NCBI GenBank assembly: GCA_903890485.1
Contig: CAITBM010000006.1
Location: 161,893 to 225,892 of the forward strand
Reading direction: 5' to 3'
From: an uncultured Opitutaceae bacterium
GTDB lineage: Bacteria > Verrucomicrobiota > Verrucomicrobiia > Opitutales > Opitutaceae
Length of the DNA stretch: 64,000 nt
Positions 25,303 through 32,960 of the stretch are shown here, one piece after another; within the stretch, counting starts at the first letter, position 1; the number at the start of each line of letters is the position of its first letter. The position numbers were made by a program, and so were the translations under genes. Under the pieces are notes generated by a model. That model saw only the letters and a list, made by a program, of their open reading frames with translations. It had not been told where the DNA came from and did not search any database.

Positions 25303-26303
25303 GGCAGGTACTCCGTTGTCATCACTTTGTCCGGGGTGAGTTTTCCCTTGGGCAGGATGCCGAGCTCCTCGAGCTGGGCGATCTGAACGGCGAACCGCTC
25401 CTTGGATATCCGCCCGACCTGGGAATCGTCGGTCGCGTGCCGGCCGATCACGAGCTTCTCGTCCACGATCATCTTGTGGGAGAAATCGAGGAAGCCATCG
25501 GTCACGTTGGGGTTCACCTTCTTCATAAGCTGGTGGGCGGGAGCCGGGTCCCCCTCGACATAGTCCTTCCAGCCGTGGATGTAGGCCGCCATGAACGCGC
25601 GCACCTTGTCCGCATTCCTCTCGGCCCACGCGCGGTTGGCGAAGATGCAGGTGTAGGCGTCAAAGCCGGCGTCCCACGCGTAGAGGAACTTCGGGTACTT
25701 CGCCCCGCCCTTCACGATGAAGTAGGGCTCGGCCGTGTAGAATCCCTGCTGGATGAAGTTGCGGTCGGCGATGAAGTTCCCGACCGCGAAATTCTGGGGG
25801 ATGATCTTGAAGTCGATGTGGTACTTGTTCTTCAGGTACGGCAGGAAGGCCCACTCCAGGCGGGCCATGATCGTCTTGCCGTCCAATTCCTCGAACTTGG
25901 TGACCGGGTTGTCGGCATGGAGCATGAGCACCGACGGGTCGTTCTGGAAGACGGCGCCGATCTGCACGACCGGCAGCCCCTGGTTTGAGGCGAGGATCGT
26001 GTTCGTGCTGTCCGACTGCCCGATGTCCGCCTGGTCGGTCGCCACCTTCTGGAGAACGAAGCCGTTCGGGCCGCCCTGCATGATGTTCACGTCCAGGCCC
26101 GCATCCCTGAAGTATCCCTTTGCCAGGGCCTGGTAAAAGCCTCCGTGCTCGGGCTCCGCGACCCAGTCGAGCTGGACATTGATCCGGAAGAGCCCGGCGG
26201 GGCCGGCCGAGGAGGCCGGGGCGGAGGGCTGCCGGCTGCACCCGACCAGTCCCAGAACAACGGCGGCGGCAAACGCAAGGGCTCTGGGTGTCGTGTGCCT
26301 CAT
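25299..26303 (-). CDS. NMT1/THI5-type substrate-binding lipoprotein (paralogue A)
   Basis: About 334 residues from the ATG at 26303 (an in-frame ATG 30 nt upstream is the alternative). The signal ends in lipobox LVGC. The mature domain starts RINVQLDWVAEPEHGGFYQALAKGYFRDAGLDVNI, the standard THI5/NMT1 (NitT/TauT, ThiY-like) opening, with IGQSDSTNTILASNQGLPV and AEPYFIVKGGAKYPKF further on. Proteins of this family bind pyrimidines, sulfonates, nitrate or other small anions and amines. It is not next to any permease or ATPase gene; it is coupled to the lipoprotein and dehydrogenase genes. It closely resembles the binding protein at 35652-36677 in layout. Confidence 0.9.
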   Translation of the reverse strand: MRHTTPRALAFAAAVVLGLVGCSRQPSAPASSAGPAGLFRINVQLDWVAEPEHGGFYQALAKGYFRDAGLDVNIMQGGPNGFVLQKVATDQADIGQSDSTNTILASNQGLPVVQIGAVFQNDPSVLMLHADNPVTKFEELDGKTIMARLEWAFLPYLKNKYHIDFKIIPQNFAVGNFIADRNFIQQGFYTAEPYFIVKGGAKYPKFLYAWDAGFDAYTCIFANRAWAERNADKVRAFMAAYIHGWKDYVEGDPAPAHQLMKKVNPNVTDGFLDFSHKMIVDEKLVIGRHATDDSQVGRISKERFAVQIAQLEELGILPKGKLTPDKVMTTEYLP

Positions 26304-26390
26304 TCGAGCGCATACCTTACGAAGCATGCGCACTCCCGCAACTGCACAATGCTCGCATTTCGGGCACCCTTCATGCTAGGCAAAACCCCA

Positions 26391-27251
26391 ATGAAACTGC
26401 TCCTCGCGGCGGCCGCGCTGTCCCTGCTGGCAACCGCCCCCCAAGTCCGCGCCCTGGAACTGAAGGCGAGCCGGACGTCGCCCTTCGACCTCGCCCTGAC
26501 CGGCAAGCTGGCCGGCGTGGCCCCGGGCGAGACCCGCTACGTTTCCTGGTCGGAAATCCGGGCCCTCCCGACGACCCGGCTCATGCTCGACGGCGAGTTC
26601 GTGAAGGGATCCCAGGAGCTGACTGTCGTCTTCCTGTCGGACCTCTGGGCAGCGCTCTCCGTGGCCCCGGGAGCGGATGCGCTCTTTGCGACCTGCGGCG
26701 ACGGGTACGCCGGAATCTACACCTCCGCCTTCATCTCGCACTACCGCCCCTTCCTGGTGCTGGAGATCAACGGGAAGGGGCCCGGGGACTGGCCGCCGCC
26801 CGGCCTCACGTTCAATCCCGCTCCCTACGTGATCACGGTGTCGAAGGCCCTCGCGCCGGACGCCTCCAAGTTCCTCGACATCGAGCACAAGAAGCCCTGG
26901 GGCGTGCAGAAGATCGAGATCGCCAGCTTTGGGGAGAGCTTCAGGGGGATCTACTCGGGCAAGTGGGCGGACCCGGGCCCGGCGGCCGTGGCCGGCCGGG
27001 ATATCTGGCTGAACTCCTGCGCCAGCTGCCACCCGGGGCCGAGCGGGATCTTTGGCGGCACCAAGTCCGAGCGACCGCTCCCGGTCATCGCGGCCTACGC
27101 CGCCTATGACAGCCCCTTCTTCATGAAGTATGTGCGCGACCCAAAGTCCCTGGTCGCCAGCGCGAAGATGGAGGCCCACCCGCGCTACACGGACGAGCAG
27201 ATGGCGCAATTGATGGCGTTCATCACGATCGGCGCCGCGCCGGCCCCCTAG
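26391..27251 (+). CDS. Periplasmic c-type cytochrome with unrecognised N-terminal domain
   Basis: A 286-residue exported protein with signal peptide (cleavage after RA, near residue 20). Residues 20-195 form a beta-rich domain (YVSWSEIRALPTTRLML; VVFLSDLWAALSVAPGADALFATCGDGYAGI) reminiscent of small molybdopterin-oxidoreductase-like folds but without the cofactor Cys being certain. A class I cytochrome c domain follows, with haem motif C210-AS-C213-H214 and candidate axial Met in FFMKYVRDPKSL or AKMEAHPRY. It is divergent from binding protein A and tail-to-tail with binding protein B (1 bp between stops). It probably carries electrons from an oxidase or dehydrogenase of the island. Confidence 0.82.
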   Translation: MKLLLAAAALSLLATAPQVRALELKASRTSPFDLALTGKLAGVAPGETRYVSWSEIRALPTTRLMLDGEFVKGSQELTVVFLSDLWAALSVAPGADALFATCGDGYAGIYTSAFISHYRPFLVLEINGKGPGDWPPPGLTFNPAPYVITVSKALAPDASKFLDIEHKKPWGVQKIEIASFGESFRGIYSGKWADPGPAAVAGRDIWLNSCASCHPGPSGIFGGTKSERPLPVIAAYAAYDSPFFMKYVRDPKSLVASAKMEAHPRYTDEQMAQLMAFITIGAAPAP

Positions 27252-27252
27252 G

Positions 27253-28185
27253 TCACGGGGCCAGAAACGCCCCGGGCTCCTCGGCCCGGGAAAGGAGGCC
27301 CATCTCGACCAGGGCGCCCGACATGGCGCTCCACTTGGCCTTGTCCATGGCCCCGAGGGGCGAGGCTCCCCCGGGCGAGACGTAGGGGGCCTCGGCCTCG
27401 ACCATCTGCCGAACGAGTGAGGGATCCGTCCCCGGGGGCATCCGCGCCAGCACCGCGCCGGCGGCGACATCGGGATGGGCGAGGGCGTAGGCCCAGCCCT
27501 GCCGGAGCGCGCGCACGAATGCCCGGATCACGGGCTCGTGGGCGCCCAGCTGGGAGCGGGTGGAGAAGACGACCTGCGAATAGGCATCGAAGCCCAGTGT
27601 TCGGAACGGGAGGAACTGCGCACGGGGCTCCACCCGCCTCAGCTTCACCAGTTCCTCGATCGCGTAGCCCTGCATGAAGTCCACCTCGCCGCGGACAAGG
27701 CGGCCCACGTCGTCGTCCACGAACACCATCGAGACGGCCGCCGGGTCCATCCCCGCGCGCCTGAGGAAGAGCCGGTAGAGCGGGTCGCCGTACTTATGGA
27801 CGCCCACCCTCTTTCCAATGAAGTCCTGGGCCCCGCGGGCCTTCGTGCCCGGGAGCGCCATGTAGCCGGCCGGGCTTTCCCCGAGGACGGCGTTGAGCGC
27901 CACCAGGTCGGCGCCCTTGGCGCGCTTCTCAAGAAGGATGTAGCCCTCCACGGTGCCCACGGCCGCCCGCGCCGGCTCCCGGTCGATCATCGCGGGCGCA
28001 TCCTGCCCGAAGGCGAAGGGATGGACCGAGAGGTCGAGCCCCGCGTCCCGAAACAGCCCCCGGTCGAGCGCGACGTAGAGGCCGGCGAACTGCGCCCCGG
28101 GGAACCAGTCCTGGTAATAGGTCAGGGGCTCGGCGGCGCCCGCACAGGAACCCGCCAAGAGGAGGCAGCAGAGAAATCGCGTCAC
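27253..28185 (-). CDS. NMT1/THI5-type substrate-binding protein (paralogue B)
   Basis: The 310-residue protein starts with GTG. Its signal has a lipobox-like LAGSC (Cys14). The domain opens LTYYQDWFPGAQFAGLYVALDRGLFRDAGLDLSV and carries AAVGTVEGYILLEKRAKGADLV and VFVDDDVGRLVRGEVDFMQGY, all typical of the family. It diverges more from paralogues A and C than these do from each other. Its start lies 8 bp after the 3' end of the group II intron and has no Shine-Dalgarno sequence in either the interrupted or the predicted spliced RNA. It would otherwise be the last gene of the receptor/transporter operon. Confidence 0.88.
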   Translation of the reverse strand: MTRFLCCLLLAGSCAGAAEPLTYYQDWFPGAQFAGLYVALDRGLFRDAGLDLSVHPFAFGQDAPAMIDREPARAAVGTVEGYILLEKRAKGADLVALNAVLGESPAGYMALPGTKARGAQDFIGKRVGVHKYGDPLYRLFLRRAGMDPAAVSMVFVDDDVGRLVRGEVDFMQGYAIEELVKLRRVEPRAQFLPFRTLGFDAYSQVVFSTRSQLGAHEPVIRAFVRALRQGWAYALAHPDVAAGAVLARMPPGTDPSLVRQMVEAEAPYVSPGGASPLGAMDKAKWSAMSGALVEMGLLSRAEEPGAFLAP

Positions 28186-28192
28186 AATTTAC

Positions 28193-30099
28193 ATAGGTAG
28201 GCTGTTACCAGCTTTCCCTGTAACACCACCGGACATGCGGGTCCGCATCCGGCGGTTCGGTGGAGTGTGATCAGCGGGCGGGTTCAAGGAGAGGTAACCC
28301 TTGGGCGGTAAACCACCTCGTAGGGAAGGCGTAGTGCATGGCGGTCATTCGGCTCACGGGCCAGCTGCCGAGGGAGGACCCAGACAGCTTACCCGCCAGA
28401 TCGGGGTTGACGTCACGTTGAAGCAATCCGTGACGACGGCGTGCGCATGTTTTCCAACGTCGCCAGATCAGGGCCCGCAGGCGGCGCCGGATCCAGCAGT
28501 CCATTTTGCGTTGTACGTCGATGTATTGGCAGATCCCAAAATAGGACCGCCACCCAACGAGGTATCGTTTGAGGTCATTAATGATGACCTCAAAGCTAAA
28601 CCGACCATTGCGGGTCAGTTTGCGCACGTTCCCCTTTAGTTTCTCCAACGCCTTCGGTGCGATCCGCCGTTTTACGTCGGGTCCGGGACTGAAGCTAAAG
28701 CCAAGGAGCTTGCGCTCCCACGGCCGGCCCACCGCGCTCTTCGCCCGGTTGACCTTCAGCTTCAGCTTTCCTTCGATGAACGCAGTCAGGTTTTCGAAGG
28801 CGCGTTGGGCCGCTCGCTCACTGCGCACGTAGACGTTGGCGTCATCGGCGTAGCGCACGAAGCGTAGTCCTCGCTCTTCGAGTTCCTTGTCCAGTTCATC
28901 GAGCACATAGTTAGCGAGCAATGGTGAGAGGGGGCCGCCTTGCGGGGTCCCTTCTGTCGTCGCCGCCACTATGCCCTTTTCCATGACCCCGCTCCTCAGG
29001 AAGCCGCGGATGATCCAGCGCAGGCGCTTGTCAGCGATGCGCTGGCTCAGACGGCTCATCAGTCTGTCATGGTTTACCCGGTCAAAGAACGCCTCCAAGT
29101 CGATGTCCACCACCCAATCGTATCCCTGCTGGATAAACGCTTGGGCTTGGAACACGGCTTGATGTGCATTTCGGTTCGGGCGGAAGCCATAACTATGCTC
29201 GCTGAACGAGGGGTCGAGGATCGGTTGCAGTACTTGCAGGATCGCCTGTTGTACGAGTCGATCCAGCACGGTGGGGATGCCTAAAAGGCGTTCCCCACCA
29301 TTGGGTTTGGGGATCTTAACCCGCCGCAATGGCTGCGGCTGGTAGGTCCCTTCCCTTAGGTCTGCGACCAGTCTATCTTTGCGTGGAGCGAGCCAATCGG
29401 GGAAGGCTTCGATCGTTATGCCGTCGATGCCTGGTGCTCCGTGGTTTGCTCGCACCCTTTTCCACGCCTCGTTCAGGTTGGCCGGATCGGCCACCTCTTC
29501 CATCAGTCTGTCCGTTTTTCGTGGGCTTTCTCCTTCCGCGTTCTCACGTATCGGCTGGACTTCCCCATGCAGGCTAGGAACGGCTTCACCGTTCCCTCCC
29601 GGATGGAGCGCCACCCTGGCGGGCCCTTTCGGTCCTTTCGCTTTCACGGCTACGCGGGCAGTACTTGCCCGTCTCCTTTCACGCGACTGCAAGCAGTCGC
29701 ACCGTTTGCGCCTTCGCTCCAGAGTGTTTCCACCCCTTCATCGCTACTACGCGCGCTGCTGACTTCTCGTCGCGGTTCAGGCCACCTCGCGGTGTCCTCA
29801 GCCCCCGCTCTCGCGTGGGCCACGCCGAGATCTCCCCATATAAGCCATACCCCTTTCCTCGCACGGTCGCCGACTTTACGCTTCCGGGCTTTGATCAGTA
29901 TGGTTTTCGCGGTCTTTTGTCCGCTCTTCCACCCGTTGCGCCTCAGTAGCCGGTTCTTGTTCATCGACCCGCGATTTTGCTCCACGCTTCTTTCAGACAC
30001 CCACCTCGCGGGGGTGCCCTTGCGCTTTGCTACCCTTTGCCCTGATCAGGCTGGGAGAGAAACTTTCATTCTCAGAGGTGTATAACATGCTGGGCATAC
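28193..30099 (-). mobile_element. Group II intron with internal reverse transcriptase
   Basis: The intron lies on the minus strand. Its 5' end is placed at 30099 (GTATGCCCAGCATG, a variant of the GTGYG start), directly after the TTTTT of a terminator. The 3' end is near 28193 (CTACCTAT). Domain V is visible at 28225-28256: an 8-bp lower stem ACCGCCGG/CCGGTGGT, a 2-nt GT bulge and a 5-bp upper stem ATGCG/CGCAT. A short domain VI hairpin follows. The lower stem contains CGC where most introns have AGC; CGC is the triad reported for class IIC introns, which insert behind transcription terminators. Length is about 1.9 kb. Boundaries are by pattern, not tested. Confidence 0.8.
28271..29692 (-). 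CDS. ltrA: Group II intron-encoded reverse transcriptase/maturase
   Basis: The frame holds 473 codons beginning at a TTG; the first ATG is at 29503 (MEEVADPANLNEAW, 410 residues), so the true start is uncertain. Reverse transcriptase motifs are complete: GAPGIDGITIEAF, IPKPNGGERLLGIPTVLDRLVQQAI, SYGFRPNRNAHQAV, DIDLEAFFDRVNHDRLM, TPQGGPLSPLLANYVLDELD and the catalytic RYADDANVYV. A maturase X domain follows (RRLRALIWRRWK). The C-terminus lacks an HNH endonuclease, as in class C and D intron proteins. The protein helps its own intron splice and move. Confidence 0.95.
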   Translation of the reverse strand: MQSRERRRASTARVAVKAKGPKGPARVALHPGGNGEAVPSLHGEVQPIRENAEGESPRKTDRLMEEVADPANLNEAWKRVRANHGAPGIDGITIEAFPDWLAPRKDRLVADLREGTYQPQPLRRVKIPKPNGGERLLGIPTVLDRLVQQAILQVLQPILDPSFSEHSYGFRPNRNAHQAVFQAQAFIQQGYDWVVDIDLEAFFDRVNHDRLMSRLSQRIADKRLRWIIRGFLRSGVMEKGIVAATTEGTPQGGPLSPLLANYVLDELDKELEERGLRFVRYADDANVYVRSERAAQRAFENLTAFIEGKLKLKVNRAKSAVGRPWERKLLGFSFSPGPDVKRRIAPKALEKLKGNVRKLTRNGRFSFEVIINDLKRYLVGWRSYFGICQYIDVQRKMDCWIRRRLRALIWRRWKTCARRRHGLLQRDVNPDLAGKLSGSSLGSWPVSRMTAMHYAFPTRWFTAQGLPLLEPAR

Positions 30100-30125
30100 A
30101 AAAAGGGGGCCCTTTTGGGGCCCCC
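30100..30125 (-). terminator. Intrinsic terminator after TonB receptor 2
   Basis: Minus-strand hairpin with an 8-bp stem GGGGGCCC/GGGCCCCC (30125-30118 and 30112-30105) and 5-nt loop, followed by five T (30104-30100). It begins 31 bp after the receptor stop codon. The group II intron starts at the very next base, 30099. Confidence 0.85.
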
Positions 30126-30156
30126 GAATTGTTTAGGCCCTTCGGCCGCCAGTCGA

Positions 30157-32784
30157 TCAATAGTGGACCCGGATCGTGAGCGAGGCGGAGATAGGGGCGC
30201 GGACGTAGATCACGTCGTTGCCGGCGAAGCTCGTGTCGATCGGATCCAGGACGCGCTGGTTGGTGAGGTTCGTGATGTTGAGGCGAATGTCCCACTTCTT
30301 GGTGGGCGCGTACGCGATGTACCCGTCGAACTCGTACTCGCTCGGGATGTGGATCAGCCCCTCGTCATCCTGGTTCTGGCGGCCGATGAAGTTCGGTCCA
30401 CCGCCGATGTCGAAACCACTGCCGAGCTTGTAGTCGACAAACAGGTTGGCCAGGACCGAGGGTACGCCCGCCGCGCGGATGCGCCTGTTCGGCGGCGTGT
30501 ACGCGTAGCCCTGGTAGGCGCCGTAGTTGACGGCGCCGACGCCGGTGCCGAACTGGCCGTCAACCTTCGTTGTGGTCGCGTAGGCATCGAGGTAGTTGCC
30601 CGTCTCCTCAAAGAATCCGCCGAAGTCGGTGACGCTCTGGTAGGTGAAGTTGGCGTTGATCGAGAGCCGCTTGGTGGGCTGGAAGACCGCATCAAGCTCG
30701 ATGCCGTTGCTCTTGATGATCGTGTTGGGCAGGGGCGGCTGGCCGTGCGGGGGCGGCTGGGAGGGCGAGTTCTTGATCTGCTGGTAGACCGCGGCGCCCA
30801 GGAAGAGCGTGTTGTTCAGGTAGCTTCCCTTGTAGCCCGCCTCGTAGAGCGTTGAGACGTTCTCGATCTCCGTCTGGACCTTGGCCTGTCCCTGGTAGCC
30901 GCTGCCGATGCCGCCAAAGTTCGTCTGGCCCTTGATCGCGTCGACGCGGTCGTACGTGATGTACACCGACTGGGTGTCGGTCAGCTTGTACACGAAGCTC
31001 GCGAAGTACGACGGGTCGTTCTTCGAGGCCGAGTAGTGGTAGAGCGCACCGGTGTTGTAGTAGACCGGCGTCGGCAGCGAGTAGTACCCGTAGTAGTTGA
31101 CGATCGGGAGCGTGCCGTAGAGCGCGGAGGGATTGTCGGCGATGTTCACGCCCGCCTGGACGTAGGGCGGATTCGCGGTGTTCGCGTTGATGGCGTCCTC
31201 GCGGAAGCCCAGGATCGCCGAGAGCTTGTCGGTGAACTTCACGTCGTCCTGGATGAACGCCGCGTAGTCCTTGATCGTCGTGTCCTGCATCTCCTGGTAG
31301 CTGTAGCCCGGGTGGCCGGCGACCTGCAGGCCCGAGCCCCAGGTGTTGTTCTCAAGCGCGAAGCCGGGATAGTAGATGCTCGTGAGCGGCAGGCTCAGGT
31401 CGTAGTACGAGAAGGGCTCCGACGTATAGTCGTCGCCTGAGCGAACGTACTGGTAGCGCAGGTCGATGCCGGTGTTCAGGTTGTGCTCGATGGGGCCCGT
31501 CGTGAACTTGGTGCGGTACTCGGTCCTGTCCTGGAGGTTCAGGTTCCTCGGAACCCACTCGTCATAGCCGTAGGTCTCGAACTTGTTCGAGTGCTCGAGG
31601 CCGTAGTAGGCGGTGTTAATGATGCTCGAGTCCGTTGTGAGCGTGAACGTGGTCTTAAGCTGGCCCTGGAAGAGCTTCGAGCGGGCGGTGTCGTTGGGTC
31701 CGATCAGCGAGTCGTAGGCCGGGAGCTTGACGACGTGGGCCTTTGCCGGGTCAACGACCTGGAAGGCGCCGTCCGTGCCGCTCGCGTAGTTGGTGGCCGG
31801 GTCACCGTCGCTCTTCAGGTAGATGTCATAAGCGTAGAAGGCGAGTGGTCCGGACTCGACCGGGATGGTCGGGCCCGCGACATAGCCGCCATTCCAGATG
31901 AAGTTCTGGGTGACGCGGTTGGCGCCGGTGTCCTCGTTCGTCTTGGTCGCGAATCCCTGCGCCCAGAACTCGAACTTCAGGTTCTTGGTCATCAGGTAGG
32001 TGAGCGCGACATAGAGGTCCTGTGTCTCATCGTGGCCGTTGATGTAGTACTCCTTGCCGTAGCGGCCGAGGTAGCTCACCCGATAGGCGAGCTTGTCGGA
32101 GAGCGGGCCGCCGAAATCCAGCGTGTAGGAGGGATTGCCGTACGAGTGCCCGCTCGTCCAGGAACCGAGGGTCGTGGAGAAGTCGTAGTGCTCGTGGTCG
32201 AAATAGGGCTGCTTCGAGACGAAGTTCACGTAGCCGCCGGGGCCGTTGCCCTGGGGGCCGTAGACCGCCGTGCCGGGGCCCTTGACGATGTCCATGGCCT
32301 CGACGCCGTTGAAGGAGAGCGGAACGCTGTTGCGGGAATAGGGGATCTGCTGGCCGTTCACGTAGACCTGCGCCTCGTCGCCGCGGATCTGGGGGACGCC
32401 GGGGATGCCGTAGTCGGCCGCGGCGTACACGCCGGGCGAGAACTGGCCGAAGTCCATGGCGTTCTTGACCTGGCGGTCGTCCATCCAGGCCTTGTTGACG
32501 CTCGAGACCGAGCGCGGGATGTCGATGATGCTGCGGTCGTCACCGTAGACGCTGTCGATCGGGCGCACCGTCGGCAGGATCTGGCTCTCGATCGGAACGT
32601 CGCTGACCGTGTACTTCTCAAGCTTCGTCACCTTCTGCTTCTCAGCGTTCGAGGCCGAGGAGCTGTCCGAGCTCGAGGACGGCGGGGGCGTCGAGGACTG
32701 GGCTTGGAGGCCGGTGCCCAGCACGCAGGCCAACCCGAGGAGGGTCGCGCGCGCCCGGAGCATCTTCTTATTCAATAGGTGCAT
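30157..32784 (-). CDS. TonB-dependent receptor (tandem copy 2)
   Basis: The 875-residue outer-membrane receptor starts at the ATG 32784 (MHLLNKKMLRARATLLG, parallel to its neighbour). Signal cleavage is likely after LQA. A Ser-rich region follows, then a plug (about 60-190: VNKAWMDDRQVKNAMDFGQF, GVPQIRGDEAQVYVNGQQI, AMDIVKGPGTAVYGPQGNGP, GGYVNFVSKQPYF) and a long barrel with a C-terminal aromatic end (SASLTIRVHY). The plug is almost identical to that of the upstream receptor, while the barrel differs. Context suggests uptake of the substrate handled by the nearby ABC transporter. Confidence 0.93.
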   Translation of the reverse strand: MHLLNKKMLRARATLLGLACVLGTGLQAQSSTPPPSSSSDSSSASNAEKQKVTKLEKYTVSDVPIESQILPTVRPIDSVYGDDRSIIDIPRSVSSVNKAWMDDRQVKNAMDFGQFSPGVYAAADYGIPGVPQIRGDEAQVYVNGQQIPYSRNSVPLSFNGVEAMDIVKGPGTAVYGPQGNGPGGYVNFVSKQPYFDHEHYDFSTTLGSWTSGHSYGNPSYTLDFGGPLSDKLAYRVSYLGRYGKEYYINGHDETQDLYVALTYLMTKNLKFEFWAQGFATKTNEDTGANRVTQNFIWNGGYVAGPTIPVESGPLAFYAYDIYLKSDGDPATNYASGTDGAFQVVDPAKAHVVKLPAYDSLIGPNDTARSKLFQGQLKTTFTLTTDSSIINTAYYGLEHSNKFETYGYDEWVPRNLNLQDRTEYRTKFTTGPIEHNLNTGIDLRYQYVRSGDDYTSEPFSYYDLSLPLTSIYYPGFALENNTWGSGLQVAGHPGYSYQEMQDTTIKDYAAFIQDDVKFTDKLSAILGFREDAINANTANPPYVQAGVNIADNPSALYGTLPIVNYYGYYSLPTPVYYNTGALYHYSASKNDPSYFASFVYKLTDTQSVYITYDRVDAIKGQTNFGGIGSGYQGQAKVQTEIENVSTLYEAGYKGSYLNNTLFLGAAVYQQIKNSPSQPPPHGQPPLPNTIIKSNGIELDAVFQPTKRLSINANFTYQSVTDFGGFFEETGNYLDAYATTTKVDGQFGTGVGAVNYGAYQGYAYTPPNRRIRAAGVPSVLANLFVDYKLGSGFDIGGGPNFIGRQNQDDEGLIHIPSEYEFDGYIAYAPTKKWDIRLNITNLTNQRVLDPIDTSFAGNDVIYVRAPISASLTIRVHY

Positions 32785-32904
32785 GTGGTGTAGGCTGTTT
32801 ATAGGTTTCGGTTTGGGGCTAACCCTAGCAACCCCCATGCCATAAGTCGTGCTCCACGACCGAATAAACACGGGTCATGGCGTCTTTTTTTGCTCCCCGG
32901 GGGA

Positions 32905-32930
32905 CAAAAAAAGGGGCCCTTGCGGGCCCC
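32905..32930 (-). terminator. Intrinsic terminator after TonB receptor 1
   Basis: Minus-strand stem GGGGCCC/GGGCCCC (32930-32924 and 32919-32913) with 4-nt loop, followed by eight T (32912-32905). It begins 30 bp after the stop of receptor 1 and about 120 bp before the start of receptor 2, so the two receptors can be expressed at different levels. Confidence 0.8.
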
Positions 32931-32960
32931 TTGGGTTCAATTCTCCTGTCCCGACCCCTG

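Noticed and set aside
29650..30000. Small minus-strand frame (116 codons) in the 5' part of the intron
   Set aside because: It lies in the structured RNA region before the reverse transcriptase and has no recognisable protein features; intron ribozyme sequence explains it.
31483..32778. Plus-strand frame of 431 codons opposite TonB receptor 2, with a similar one at 34281-35447 opposite receptor 1
   Set aside because: The two antisense frames resemble each other only because the receptors under them are duplicated; their Val/Asp/Arg-rich composition has no domain.
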